64,000 nt of DNA from Streptomyces sp. MUM 2J (lineage in GTDB: Bacteria > Actinomycetota > Actinomycetes > Streptomycetales > Streptomycetaceae): NCBI RefSeq assembly GCF_022414535.1, contig NZ_JADWYM010000013.1, positions 1 to 64,000 of the forward strand, given 5' to 3'. Both the position numbers and the translations under genes were made by a program. The notes beneath the pieces were generated by a model that did not search any database, was not told the origin of the DNA, and was given only the letters and a program-made list of their open reading frames with translations. Position 1 is the stretch's first letter. Every line of letters starts with the position of its first letter. Positions 35,102 to 44,538 of the stretch are shown here, piece by piece.

Positions 35102-35107
35102 TACTCT
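35102..35107 (+). promoter_or_regulatory. -10 box before ksgA
   Basis: TACTCT (TAnnnT) lies six bases before the GTG of ksgA, with no Shine-Dalgarno sequence between, suggesting a leaderless transcript. The preceding 230 bases are C-rich and hold no gene. Confidence 0.45.
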
Positions 35108-35113
35108 TGTCCC

Positions 35114-35989
35114 GTGAGCACGAGCCCCGCCCCCGACGCCCTTCTGGGCCCCGCCGACATCCGCGAACTCGCGGCGGCCCTCGGCGTCCGCCCCACCAAA
35201 CAGCGCGGACAGAACTTCGTGATCGACGCGAACACGGTCCGCCGTATCGTCCGCACCGCGGAGGTCCGCCCCGACGACGTGGTCGTCGAGGTCGGCCCGG
35301 GACTCGGCTCCCTCACGCTCGCACTGCTGGAGGTGGCCGAGCGGGTCACGGCCGTGGAGATCGACGACGTCCTGGCCGCCGCGCTGCCCGCCACGGTCGC
35401 CGCGCGGATGCCGGAGCGGGCCGACCGGTTCGCGCTCGTGCACTCCGACGCCATGCATGTCGGCGCACTGCCCGGCCCGCCGCCCACCGCGCTGGTGGCG
35501 AACCTGCCCTACAACGTGGCCGTGCCGGTCCTGCTGCACATGCTCGACACCTTCCCGAGCATCGAACGCACCCTCGTCATGGTGCAGGCGGAGGTCGCCG
35601 ACCGGCTGGCCGCGGGACCCGGTTCGAAGGTGTACGGGGTGCCGTCCGTGAAGGCCAACTGGTACGCCGAGGTCAAGCGGGCCGGTGCCATCGGACGGAA
35701 CGTGTTCTGGCCCGCGCCCAACGTCGACAGCGGCCTGGTCTCCCTGGTCCGGCGCACCGAGCCGCTGAGGACCACCGCCACCAAGGGCGAGGTGTTCGCC
35801 GTCGTCGACGCCGCGTTCGCCCAGCGGCGCAAGACGCTGCGCGCCGCGCTCGCCGGATGGGCCGGGTCCGCCGCCGCGGCCGAGGCGGCGCTCGTCGCGG
35901 CCGGCGTGTCGCCGCAGGCGCGCGGGGAGGCGCTCACCGTCGAGGAGTTCGCGCGGATCGCCGAGCACAAGGAGCCCGTTCAGCAGTGA
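35114..35989 (+). CDS. ksgA: 16S rRNA dimethyladenosine transferase KsgA/RsmA
   Basis: A 291-residue Rossmann methyltransferase that dimethylates A1518 and A1519 in 16S rRNA. Motifs: QRGQNFVID at the N-terminus, [16 protein letters not shown] (SAM loop), AVEIDD, and the catalytic [13 protein letters not shown]-terminal helical domain ends at KEPVQQ. The stop overlaps the GTG of ispE (GTGA), so the two are coupled. Confidence 0.96.
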   Translation: MSTSPAPDALLGPADIRELAAALGVRPTKQRGQNFVIDANTVRRIVRTAEVRPDDVVVEVGPGLGSLTLALLEVAERVTAVEIDDVLAAALPATVAARMPERADRFALVHSDAMHVGALPGPPPTALVANLPYNVAVPVLLHMLDTFPSIERTLVMVQAEVADRLAAGPGSKVYGVPSVKANWYAEVKRAGAIGRNVFWPAPNVDSGLVSLVRRTEPLRTTATKGEVFAVVDAAFAQRRKTLRAALAGWAGSAAAAEAALVAAGVSPQARGEALTVEEFARIAEHKEPVQQ

Positions 35990-36879
35990 GCGTCACCGTC
36001 CGCGTCCCGGCCAAGGTCAACGTCCAGCTCGCCGTGGGCGCAGCCCGCCCCGACGGCTTCCACGACCTGGCCAACGTCTTCCTCGCCGTCGGCCTGTACG
36101 ACGAGGTCACCGCCACTCCCGCCGGTGACCTGCGCGTCACCTGCACCGGCCCCGACGCCGCGCAGGTGCCGCTGGACCGCACGAATCTGGCGGTGCGGGC
36201 GGCCGAGGCGCTCGCCGCCCGGTACGGCCGCGAGCCCCGCGTGCACCTGCACATCGCCAAGGACATCCCCGTCGCCGGAGGTATGGCGGGTGGCAGCGCG
36301 GACGGCGCCGCCGCGCTGGTGGCCTGCGACGCCCTGTGGGGCACCGGGGCCCCGCGGGAGGAACTGCTGGAGATCTGCGCCGAGCTGGGCAGCGACGTGC
36401 CGTTCAGCCTGGTCGGCGGGGCCGCGCTCGGTACCGGGCGGGGGGAGAGGCTGACGGAGGCGGAGACCGGCGGCACCTTCCACTGGGTGTTCGCGATGGC
36501 CACGCGCGGGCTGTCCACCCCGGCCGTGTTCCGCGAGTTCGACCGGCTGGCGCAGGACGGGCACGTGCCCGTGCCCGTCGCCTCCCGGGACGTCCTCGAC
36601 GCGCTCGCCAAGGGCGACCCGGACGCGCTCGCCGAAGCCCTCACCAACGACCTCCAGCCCGCCGCGCTGTCCCTGTTCCCCGAGCTGGCGGACACCCTCG
36701 CGGCGGGGCGTGCCGCGGGTGCGCTGGCCGCGCTGGTCTCCGGCTCCGGCCCGACGACGGCCCACCTCGTGCGCGACGCCGAGGCGGCGGAGGAGGTGGC
36801 CCGGGCCCTGCACGCGTCCGGGACGTGCCGGTCCGTACGGGTGGCGGCGGGACCGGTGCCTGGCGCGAGGGTGATCTGA
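35986..36879 (+). CDS. ispE: 4-Diphosphocytidyl-2-C-methyl-D-erythritol kinase IspE
   Basis: A 297-residue GHMP kinase of the MEP isoprenoid pathway. It starts with [14 protein letters not shown] (substrate Lys), has the ATP loop [17 protein letters not shown] near 95-111 and the C-terminal [10 protein letters not shown]. It phosphorylates the 2-OH of CDP-methylerythritol. It starts inside the ksgA stop. Confidence 0.96.
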   Translation: MSVTVRVPAKVNVQLAVGAARPDGFHDLANVFLAVGLYDEVTATPAGDLRVTCTGPDAAQVPLDRTNLAVRAAEALAARYGREPRVHLHIAKDIPVAGGMAGGSADGAAALVACDALWGTGAPREELLEICAELGSDVPFSLVGGAALGTGRGERLTEAETGGTFHWVFAMATRGLSTPAVFREFDRLAQDGHVPVPVASRDVLDALAKGDPDALAEALTNDLQPAALSLFPELADTLAAGRAAGALAALVSGSGPTTAHLVRDAEAAEEVARALHASGTCRSVRVAAGPVPGARVI

Positions 36880-36965
36880 GGGCAGCGGCTCGCGACGGCC
36901 GGACCGACCGCCTCGTCACACACGGTGACCGCACCCTCGCGCGTCGGCCCGCCCGCCGCAGGCCC

Positions 36966-36971
36966 TAGGCT
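36966..36971 (+). promoter_or_regulatory. -10 box before the ABC-F gene
   Basis: TAGGCT lies 35 bases before the ATG at 37006, leaving a short leader with CAGGAG as ribosome site. It fits the vegetative -10 consensus in Streptomyces. Confidence 0.5.
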
Positions 36972-37005
36972 TGAAGGCTGACCGAACCCCCTGCGCAGGA
37001 GTGAA

Positions 37006-38811
37006 ATGGCCGTCAACCTGGTCAATGTCGAGAACGTCAGCAAGGTGTACGGCACCCGTGCCCTGCTGGACGGTGTGTCGCTCGGCGTGTCCGAAGGGGA
37101 CCGGATCGGTGTCGTGGGCCGCAACGGCGACGGCAAGACCACCCTGATCCGGATGCTCGCCAAGCTGGAGGAGGCCGACTCGGGGCGCGTCACGCACTCC
37201 GGCGGGCTGCGCATGGCCGTGCTGACCCAGCACGACTCGCTCGACCCGGAGGCCACCGTCCGCCACGAGGTCATCCGCGACATGGCCGACCACGAGTGGG
37301 CGGGCAACGCCCGGATCCGGGACGTGCTGACCGGCCTGTTCGGCGGGCTGGACCTGCCGGGTTTCCCCAAGGGGCTGGACACGGTCATCGGCCCGCTCTC
37401 CGGTGGCGAGCGGCGCCGCATCGCGCTGGCGAAGCTCCTCATCGAGGAGCAGGACCTGATCGTCCTGGACGAGCCGACCAACCACCTCGACGTCGAGGGC
37501 ATCGCCTGGCTCGCCCGGCATCTGCAGGAACGCCGTTCGGCCCTCGTCTGCGTCACGCACGACCGCTGGTTCCTGGACCAGGTCTGCACGCGCATGTGGG
37601 ACGTGCAGCGCGGCGATGTGCACGAGTACGAGGGCGGCTACTCCGACTACGTCTTCGCCCGGGCCGAGCGCGAGCGGATCGCGGCGACGGAGGAGGCCAA
37701 ACGGCAGAACCTGGTCCGCAAGGAGCTGGCCTGGCTGCGGCGCGGCGCACCCGCGCGCACGTCCAAGCCGCGCTTCCGGGTGGAGGCCGCCAACGAACTG
37801 ATCAGGGACGTGCCGCCGCCCCGGGACAGCAGCGAGCTGATGAAGTTCGCCTCCTCGCGACTCGGCAAGACGGTGTTCGACCTGGAGGACGTGACCGTCC
37901 AGGCCGGCCCCAAGGTGCTGCTCAAGCACGTCACCTGGCAACTCGGGCCCGGCGACCGCATCGGCCTCGTCGGCGTCAACGGCGCCGGCAAGACCTCCCT
38001 GCTGCGGGCGATGGCCGAGGCGGCCCGCTCGGAGGGCGAGACCCAGCCGGCCGGCGGGCGCGTCACCGTCGGCAGGACGGTCAAGCTGGCCTACCTCTCA
38101 CAGGAGGTCGCCGAACTCGACCCCGCCTGGCGGGTGCTGGAGGCCGTGCAGCAGGTGCGCGAGCGCGTCGACCTCGGCAAGGGCCGCGAGATGACCGCCG
38201 GTCAGCTGTGCGAGACGTTCGGCTTCGGCAAGGAGAAGCAGTGGACGCCGGTCGGTGACCTGTCCGGCGGTGAGCGCCGCAGGCTCCAGCTGCTGCGCCT
38301 GCTCATGGGCGAGCCCAACGTCCTCTTCCTCGACGAACCCACCAACGACCTGGACATCGAGACGCTGACGCAGTTGGAGGACGTCCTCGACGGCTGGCCC
38401 GGCTCGATGATCGTCATCTCCCACGACCGGTTCTTCGTCGAGCGCACCACCGACCGCGTGTTCGCCCTCCTCGGCGACGGCGCCCTGCGGATGCTGCCGC
38501 GCGGCATCGACGAGTACCTGGAACGGCGTCAGCGGATGGAGGAGACCGCTGCGGCGTCCGCCGCGCCCGCCGTGCAGAAGCCGGTGGCCGAGAAGACCTC
38601 CGCCGGCCAGCGGGCCGCCAAGAAGGAGCTCCAGAAGATCGAGCGGCAGCTCGACAAGGTCTCCGAGAAGGAGACGCGACTGCACGCGCAGATCGCCGAG
38701 CACGCCACCGACTTCGCGAAGGTCGCCGAACTCGACGCCGAGTTGCGCGAACTCGCCGGGCAGCGCGAGGAACTGGAGACGCGCTGGCTGGAACTCGCCG
38801 AGGACGCGTAG
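37006..38811 (+). CDS. ABC-F ATPase (Uup-like translation factor)
   Basis: A 601-residue protein with two ABC ATPase domains and no membrane helices. Domain 1: Walker A GRNGDGKT, signature LSGGERRR, Walker B LIVLDEPTNHLD. Domain 2: GVNGAGKT, LSGGERRR, VLFLDEPTNDLD. A linker between them (about 215-285) includes the Arg/Lys-rich RTSKPRFRVEAANEL. A C-terminal coiled coil follows (AAKKELQKIERQLDKVSEKE), as in Uup. ABC-F proteins act on ribosomes, either as housekeeping factors or antibiotic protectors; the conserved location and C-terminal coiled coil favour housekeeping. Confidence 0.92.
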   Translation: MAVNLVNVENVSKVYGTRALLDGVSLGVSEGDRIGVVGRNGDGKTTLIRMLAKLEEADSGRVTHSGGLRMAVLTQHDSLDPEATVRHEVIRDMADHEWAGNARIRDVLTGLFGGLDLPGFPKGLDTVIGPLSGGERRRIALAKLLIEEQDLIVLDEPTNHLDVEGIAWLARHLQERRSALVCVTHDRWFLDQVCTRMWDVQRGDVHEYEGGYSDYVFARAERERIAATEEAKRQNLVRKELAWLRRGAPARTSKPRFRVEAANELIRDVPPPRDSSELMKFASSRLGKTVFDLEDVTVQAGPKVLLKHVTWQLGPGDRIGLVGVNGAGKTSLLRAMAEAARSEGETQPAGGRVTVGRTVKLAYLSQEVAELDPAWRVLEAVQQVRERVDLGKGREMTAGQLCETFGFGKEKQWTPVGDLSGGERRRLQLLRLLMGEPNVLFLDEPTNDLDIETLTQLEDVLDGWPGSMIVISHDRFFVERTTDRVFALLGDGALRMLPRGIDEYLERRQRMEETAAASAAPAVQKPVAEKTSAGQRAAKKELQKIERQLDKVSEKETRLHAQIAEHATDFAKVAELDAELRELAGQREELETRWLELAEDA

Positions 38812-39290
38812 GGACGCGCGCTGCCCCGCGCGCCGGGCCACGCGCCTTTCGCAGAGGGACGGCGCAGGGCGCGTGAAGGGGGCGTGAAGGCGCGTGACGA
38901 CGGCATCACGGGCGCCCCGTCTTCCCTCGGGAACGGGAGAGGGACGGGGCCCGTGTGCCGTGGGTCCCTGGTGGCAGACGTCGCCGTCCGGGAACGGTCC
39001 GGTCGCGACCACGGGTCGACCGCGCATCCCAGGATGCGGCCAGGAATGAGCCTCACCGCTCCGGAACGTTCCTGTTCGGGGGCCAGGCCTTTCACTTAGC
39101 GCGCATCACCCTCGAATGTGGGGAATGTCGGCGATCCGGGGCACTTCTGCCGCGTAGGGGCAGCGCGATGCCTCACCAGCGTGTAGCTTCCGGGAGCATG
39201 AACGACGGAGACGCCGGGGGGCGCTCTGTCCATGTGGCCCGTGGACATCCATAGTGGGCATCCAAATGGAGGGGGACTGGGGGGTTCTCT
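38812..39290. other. Gene-free 479-bp region
   Basis: This stretch holds no credible gene. It begins with GC-rich sequence with partial hairpins (such as GCGCGC at 38817 and 38836) but no strong terminator. The right half has lower GC (TTTCACTTAGC near 39091, ATCCAAATGG near 39260) and probably contains the promoter of the regulator at 39291. No RNA gene was recognised. Confidence 0.5.
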
Positions 39291-39977
39291 GTGGGAGTGC
39301 GGCTGATGGTGGTCGACGACCACCGACTTCTCGCCGAGGCGCTGGCCTCGGCGCTGAAGCTGCGGGGGCACCGGGTGCTCGCGGCGGCGGCGCCCGCCGC
39401 CGGGGCGGCGGAACTGGTGATCGCCCGAGCACCGGAGGTGTGTCTGCTGGGTACGGCGGCGCCGGCCGAGCCCGGGATCTTCGATCCCGTTGTGAAGATC
39501 AAGCGGGAGCGTCCGCAGGTGGCGGTGCTGGTGCTGGGCCCGGTGCCCAGCCCGCGCGGCATCGCGGCGGCGTTCGCCGCCGGCGCCTCGGGCTATGTGC
39601 GGCACGACGAACGCATAGAGGGCGTGGAGCGGGCGATCATGAAGGCGAGGGCAGGGGAGGCCGCGGTGGCGCCGCAGCTGTTGCAGGGGGCCTTCGGCGA
39701 ACTGCTGAATCCCGCCGCCCAGCCCGATGACGAGGGGCAGCGGCTCCTGCAGATGCTGACGCCGAGAGAGGTCGAGGTGCTGGTGCGGGTGGCCGACGGG
39801 GAGGACACCCGGCTGATCGCGGCGGGGATGGGCATCGCGCCGTCCACCGCGCGGACGCATGTGCAGCGGGTGCTGATGAAACTGGGCGTGGGGTCGCGCC
39901 TGGAGGCGGCAGCGCTCGCAGCGCGTACGGGGCTCCTGGACCGTGCCGGACCGGCGCGCGGGGCGGGGCCGGCGTAG
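39291..39977 (+). CDS. LuxR-family regulator with degenerate receiver domain
   Basis: A 228-residue NarL/FixJ-type protein. The N-terminal receiver keeps the acidic VVDDH but lacks the phosphate acceptor: the Asp expected after EVCLL is Gly54, and the usual Thr/Ser and Lys are not found in their places. The C-terminal HTH (LTPREVEVLVRVADG to GVGSRLEAAALAARTG) is intact. It has no neighbouring kinase. It therefore probably works without phosphorylation, by ligand or protein binding. The GTG start is uncertain; GTG 39297 is an alternative. Confidence 0.82.
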   Translation: MGVRLMVVDDHRLLAEALASALKLRGHRVLAAAAPAAGAAELVIARAPEVCLLGTAAPAEPGIFDPVVKIKRERPQVAVLVLGPVPSPRGIAAAFAAGASGYVRHDERIEGVERAIMKARAGEAAVAPQLLQGAFGELLNPAAQPDDEGQRLLQMLTPREVEVLVRVADGEDTRLIAAGMGIAPSTARTHVQRVLMKLGVGSRLEAAALAARTGLLDRAGPARGAGPA

Positions 39978-40240
39978 GAGGTCACCCGGCGCGGGGAGCA
40001 GGTGCGGGCGCGAGGCGCACGACCGGGCGTCCGTGGCGGGGTGGGCGTGCGGGGCGTGCACCGTGGGCGCGCGAAGACGGAGTGGAGCCTGGGGCGCGCC
40101 CCGGCGCGAGCGGGAGCGGCGCACGCCGCGCGGTTCCGTGCCGCGCCGGCGCCCGGCAGTGATGCGCGCCCTCAGGCAGGTCGCGGGCGCCCGGCGCCGG
40201 CGCGGGTGACCCCGCGCCGGACGTGGGTCGTGCGCCCGTC

Positions 40241-40588
40241 TCAGTCCGCGGGCTTCTGCTCCCGCGGGACGTCCGGCGGCGGAGGCTTGGCCGGCCGCAG
40301 CTTCAGCCAGGCGAGGAAGAACAGGCCCAGCAGCAGCATGCCCAGGCCGGTCCAGAGGTTGATGTTGACGCCCTGGGCCTTGTCGATGGCGGCGTCGGAG
40401 TCGGTCAGCCCGGTGAGCGTGACGATGACGCCGTAGAGCACGAACAGTCCGCCGATGATGCGCCGCAGGTCGAAGATGCGGGCGGCGGTGGCCGACTTGT
40501 GCTCCAGGTCCACGACCTCCCGCTGGACGTCCTCGTCGGTGTAGCCGTGATGCGGGGGGTGCTCGGGGCCCGGGGGCTGTTCGGTCAC
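40241..40588 (-). CDS. Small membrane protein, partner of sodium:solute symporter
   Basis: A 115-residue protein with two hydrophobic helices (IIGGLFVLYGVIVTLTGL and NLWTGLGMLLLGLFFLAWL) between hydrophilic Pro/His-rich ends. It starts 21 bases after the symporter stop on the same strand, so it is co-transcribed. Small two-helix proteins often accompany SSS-family transporters (compare the YjcH-ActP pair), which suggests an accessory role. No further function is known. Confidence 0.75.
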   Translation of the reverse strand: MTEQPPGPEHPPHHGYTDEDVQREVVDLEHKSATAARIFDLRRIIGGLFVLYGVIVTLTGLTDSDAAIDKAQGVNINLWTGLGMLLLGLFFLAWLKLRPAKPPPPDVPREQKPAD

Positions 40589-40609
40589 TGTCTCTCCATC
40601 CTCCAGCGA

Positions 40610-42301
40610 TCAGAACGAGAACGGGATGTAGCAGGCGGCCGCAAGGATCAGCGCGCCCCAGCCCAGGAGGGCCGGCCTGCGGTACCAGGCGTCGTCGCCG
40701 GCGGCGGGCGGTTCGGCCGTGCCGGGGGAGCGCGTGCCGTAGACCAGGCCCCGGAGCTCGTCGGCCGGTCTGGGCGCGGTGAACAGCGACACCGCGAACA
40801 TCACCACCGCGCCGGCCGCGAAGCCGACGATGGCCGACACGAAGTTGGCGCCCTGGTCGGTGGGGATGCCGACGATTCCCTGCTTGTAGATCCAGAAGTA
40901 GTTGAGCATCGCCGCGGCGGTGCCGGCGAGCAGCCCCCAGAAGCCGGACTTGGCGGACGCCCGTTTCCAGAACATGCCGACGACGAACACCACGAACATC
41001 GGCACGTTGAAGAAGGAGAACAGCGTCTGCAGGTAGCTCATGATGTTGGAGAACGACGACGCCAGGAACGCGGTGCCGATCGACGCCAGGACGCCGATCG
41101 CGGTGATCAGCCGCCCGAACCGCACGTAGTAGCCGTCCGCGCGGTCCCGGACGACGTAGCGCGCCCAGATGTCGTTGGTGAAGACGGTGTTGAACGCCGA
41201 CACGTTGGCGGCCATGCCGGCCATGAAGGCGGCGAGCAGTCCGGTCACGGCGATGCCGAGCACGCCGTTGGGCAGCAGCTGCTGCATCAGGTACGGGATG
41301 GCGTGGTTGTACTGGAGGCCGGAGCCGGCGGTGCCGATGTCCGGCACCAGGGCGGCGGCGACCAGGCCCGGGATCATCACCAGGAAGACGATGAAGATCT
41401 TCGGGTACGCGGCGATCAGGGGCGTGCGGCGGGCCGCGGAGAGGTTCTTCGCCGACAGGGCGCGCTGCACCTCGGCGAAGTTGGTCGTCCAGTAGCCGAA
41501 GGACAGCACGAAGCCGAGGCCGAGGACGATGGTCAGCCAGTTCGCGCCCAGCGGGTTGGCGCTGCCGATGCCGGTGTCGCCCCAGGCCGTGGTGAAGTCG
41601 GCGCCGTGGGCCTCGGTGAGGGTGTCGGTCAGGCCGCTCCAGCCACCGGCCTTCTTCAGGCCGAGTACGACGATCGGGATCAGGGCCGCGAGGATCACGA
41701 AGAACTGGAGCACCTCGTTGTAGATCGCCGAGGACAAGCCGCCCAGGGTGATGTACGCCAGGACGAAGAAGCCGGCGACGACGATGGCCACCCACTGCGG
41801 CCAGCCCAGCAGCGCCTCGACGACGATCGCGAGGGCGTAGAGGTTGACGCCCGCGATCAGGACGGCGGCGAAGCCGAACAGGATCGAACTCAGCAGATGT
41901 GCGCCTCTGTCGAACCGCAGCAGCAGGAACTCGGGGACCGAGCGGACCTTGCTGCCGTAGTAGAAGGGCATCATCACCAGGCCGAGGAAGACCATGGCGG
42001 GGATGGCGCCGATCCAGTACCAGTGGACGGTGTAGGCGCCGTACTGGGCGCTGTTGGCGGCCATGCCGAGGATCTCGGTGGCGGCGAGGTTGGCCGAGAC
42101 GAACGCCAGGCCGGTGATCCAGGCGGGCAGCGAGCGTCCGGAGAGGAAGAAGTCGAGCGTCGTCCTCACCGACGTGCGGGCGGCGAAGCCGATGCCCAGG
42201 ACCACGGCGAAGTAGATGCCGAGGATCGTGTAGTCGAGCCAGTTCGTGGAGAGCCGTAGCTCCGCGGCCAGGTCGGCGGCCGGGTGTGTGGGGGCGTGCA
42301 T
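40610..42301 (-). CDS. Sodium:solute symporter (SSS family), probably galactose
   Basis: A 563-residue carrier with about 14 hydrophobic helices. SSS hallmarks include TLDFFLSGRSLPAWITGLAFVSANLAATEILGMAA near the start and the central AAFMAGMAANVSAFNTVFTNDIW, with Na-site Ser/Thr residues. It is divergent from galT-galE-galK across 176 bases, so sodium-coupled galactose uptake (SglT-like) is the likely function. Binding residues for sugar were not assigned. Confidence 0.9.
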   Translation of the reverse strand: MHAPTHPAADLAAELRLSTNWLDYTILGIYFAVVLGIGFAARTSVRTTLDFFLSGRSLPAWITGLAFVSANLAATEILGMAANSAQYGAYTVHWYWIGAIPAMVFLGLVMMPFYYGSKVRSVPEFLLLRFDRGAHLLSSILFGFAAVLIAGVNLYALAIVVEALLGWPQWVAIVVAGFFVLAYITLGGLSSAIYNEVLQFFVILAALIPIVVLGLKKAGGWSGLTDTLTEAHGADFTTAWGDTGIGSANPLGANWLTIVLGLGFVLSFGYWTTNFAEVQRALSAKNLSAARRTPLIAAYPKIFIVFLVMIPGLVAAALVPDIGTAGSGLQYNHAIPYLMQQLLPNGVLGIAVTGLLAAFMAGMAANVSAFNTVFTNDIWARYVVRDRADGYYVRFGRLITAIGVLASIGTAFLASSFSNIMSYLQTLFSFFNVPMFVVFVVGMFWKRASAKSGFWGLLAGTAAAMLNYFWIYKQGIVGIPTDQGANFVSAIVGFAAGAVVMFAVSLFTAPRPADELRGLVYGTRSPGTAEPPAAGDDAWYRRPALLGWGALILAAACYIPFSF

Positions 42302-42477
42302 GAGGACTCGCTTCGTCGCGCGAACTGATCCGGACCGGAATCTACGCCTCCGGCTCCGGTTCCCGAGCGCGTCCGCTGGCGCGCTTGGTCGGATCGTGAT
42401 GCCCGGAGGGCTGGTGGGTTGTGGTTTGTTATGTTTGTTTGTGTTGAATGATTGGGTGCGGGCATAGGGAGTCCGGC
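42302..42477. promoter_or_regulatory. Divergent control region between symporter and gal operon
   Basis: This 176-base region contains an unusually T-rich block (42421-42453) with two TTTGTT words nine bases apart (42425, 42434) followed by TGTTGAATGATTG. The Streptomyces galP1 promoter is known to carry direct-repeat operator hexamers in this position; the T-rich repeats are the best candidate here. I cannot place the -10 with certainty. Confidence 0.5.
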
Positions 42478-43539
42478 GTGAAGAAGACCTCGACCCGGCT
42501 GGCGGACGGTCGTGAGCTCATCTACTACGACCTTCGCGACGGCGTGGTCCGGACCGCGGCCGACCGCCGTCCGCTGGAGCGGACCGTCACCACGTCCGAG
42601 GTCCGGCGCGACGTGCTGCTCGGCGACGCGGTGGCCGTCGCCTCGCACCGGCAGAGCCGCACCTACCATCCGCCGGCCGACGAGTGCCCCCTGTGCCCGT
42701 CCGAGGGCGAGCGAATGAGCGAGATCCCGGACGCGTCGTACGACGTCGTGGTCTTCGAGAACCGCTTCCCCTCCCTGGCAGGCGACTCCGGGCGCTGCGA
42801 GGTCGTCTGCTTCACCAGCGACCACACCGCCTCCTTCGCCGACCTCGACGAGGAGCAGGCCCGGCTGGTCCTGGAGGCCTGGACCGACCGGACGTCGGAG
42901 TTGTCGCATCTGCCCTCCGTCGAGCAGGTCTTCTGTTTCGAGAACCGGGGGGCCGAGATCGGCGTCACCCTCCAGCACCCGCACGGGCAGATCTACGCCT
43001 ACCCCTTCACCACCCCCCGCACCGCGCTGATGCTGCGCCGACTGGGCGCACACAAGGAGGCGACGGGCGGGGAGAACCTCTTCGACGCCGTCCTGGAACG
43101 GGAACTCGCCGCCGATCGGGTCGTCCTGGAGGGTGAACACTGGGCCGCCTTCGTGCCCTACGCGGCGCACTGGCCGTACGAGGTGCACCTCTACCCGAGA
43201 CGGCGCGTGCCCGACCTGCTCGGCCTTGACGAGCAGGCGCGCACAGAGTTTCCCAAGGTCTACCTGGAACTCTTGAGGCGCTTCGACCGGATCTTCGGCG
43301 AGGGAGAGTCTCCGACGCCGTACGTCGCGGCCTGGCACCAGGCCCCGTTCGGCGCCCTGGAGGAGTACGACGGCGTCAAGCGCGACGACTTCGCCCTCCA
43401 CCTGGAGCTTTTCACGATCCGCCGCACGTCCGGCAAGCTGAAGTACCTCGCGGGCTCCGAGTCCGGCATGAGCGTGTTCATCAACGACGTGCCGCCGGAG
43501 CACGCGGCCCAGCGACTTCGAGAGGCAGCGAGCTCATGA
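42478..43539 (+). CDS. galT: Galactose-1-phosphate uridylyltransferase
   Basis: A 353-residue HIT-superfamily enzyme of the Leloir pathway. It has the zinc-binding CPLC near residue 62 and the catalytic [10 protein letters not shown] near 163 (His nucleophile between Pro and Gly). It converts galactose-1-P and UDP-glucose to UDP-galactose and glucose-1-P. The GTG at 42478 ([12 protein letters not shown]) lies after a weak GGGAG. The stop overlaps the galE ATG. Confidence 0.95.
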   Translation: MKKTSTRLADGRELIYYDLRDGVVRTAADRRPLERTVTTSEVRRDVLLGDAVAVASHRQSRTYHPPADECPLCPSEGERMSEIPDASYDVVVFENRFPSLAGDSGRCEVVCFTSDHTASFADLDEEQARLVLEAWTDRTSELSHLPSVEQVFCFENRGAEIGVTLQHPHGQIYAYPFTTPRTALMLRRLGAHKEATGGENLFDAVLERELAADRVVLEGEHWAAFVPYAAHWPYEVHLYPRRRVPDLLGLDEQARTEFPKVYLELLRRFDRIFGEGESPTPYVAAWHQAPFGALEEYDGVKRDDFALHLELFTIRRTSGKLKYLAGSESGMSVFINDVPPEHAAQRLREAASS

Positions 43540-44495
43540 GCGGCAAGTACCTGGTCACCGGCGGAGCAGGGTACGTCGGCAGCGTGGTGGCCCAGCACCT
43601 GCAGGAGGCCGGCCACGAGGTCGTCGTCCTCGACAACCTGTCGACCGGCTTCCGCGAGGCCGTGCCGGCGGGCGCCGTGTTCGTCGAGGGCGACATCCGC
43701 GACACCGCCAAGTGGCTGGACGCCTCCTTCGACGCCGTGCTGCACTTCGCCGCCTTCTCCCAGGTCGGCGAGTCCGTCGTGAAGCCGGAGAAGTACTGGG
43801 ACAACAACGTCGGCGGCACCATGGCCCTGCTCGGCGCGATGCGCGAGGCCGGCGTCCGCACCCTCGTCTTCTCCTCCACGGCCGCCACCTACGGCGAGCC
43901 CGCCGGCACCCCGATCACCGAGTCCGACCCGACGGCGCCCACCTCGCCGTACGGCGCCTCCAAGCTCGCCGTCGACCACATGATCACCGGCGAGGCGGCG
44001 GCGCACGGGCTGGGCGCGGTCTCCCTGCGCTACTTCAACGTGGCGGGCGCCTACGGGGCGTACGGGGAGCGCCACGACCCCGAGTCCCACCTGATCCCGC
44101 TGGTGCTCCAGGTCGCCCAGGGCAAGCGGGACGCCGTCTCCGTCTTCGGCGACGACTACCCGACCCCGGACGGCACCTGCGTCCGCGACTACATCCACGT
44201 CGCCGACCTGGCCGAGGCCCACCTGCTGGCCCTGCGGGCCGCCCGCCCCGGCGAGCACCTGATCTGCAACCTCGGCAACGGCAACGGCTTCTCCGTCCGC
44301 GAGGTCATCGACACGGCGCGCCGGGTCACCGGCCACCCGATCCCCGAGGTGGTCGCCCCGCGCCGGGGCGGCGACCCGGCGGTCCTGGTGGCCTCCGCCG
44401 CCGCGGCCCGCGAGAAGCTGGGCTGGAACCCGTCGCGCGCGGACCTGGCGGGAATCGTCGCCGACGCCTGGGAGTTCACCTGCACGCACAGGTAA
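43536..44495 (+). CDS. galE: UDP-glucose 4-epimerase
   Basis: A 319-residue extended SDR: cofactor loop [17 protein letters not shown] and the intact catalytic YGASK near 147-151. It interconverts UDP-galactose and UDP-glucose. It overlaps the galT stop by four bases and is followed 43 bases later by galK. Confidence 0.95.
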   Translation: MSGKYLVTGGAGYVGSVVAQHLQEAGHEVVVLDNLSTGFREAVPAGAVFVEGDIRDTAKWLDASFDAVLHFAAFSQVGESVVKPEKYWDNNVGGTMALLGAMREAGVRTLVFSSTAATYGEPAGTPITESDPTAPTSPYGASKLAVDHMITGEAAAHGLGAVSLRYFNVAGAYGAYGERHDPESHLIPLVLQVAQGKRDAVSVFGDDYPTPDGTCVRDYIHVADLAEAHLLALRAARPGEHLICNLGNGNGFSVREVIDTARRVTGHPIPEVVAPRRGGDPAVLVASAAAAREKLGWNPSRADLAGIVADAWEFTCTHR

Positions 44496-44538
44496 ACGGC
44501 GCGCAGGGCGGACAGGACATGACGAAGGGTCAGGGGAC

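Noticed and set aside
36916..37941. Minus-strand frame opposite the ABC-F gene
   Set aside because: No domain, and the plus strand encodes a complete ABC-F ATPase with all motifs.
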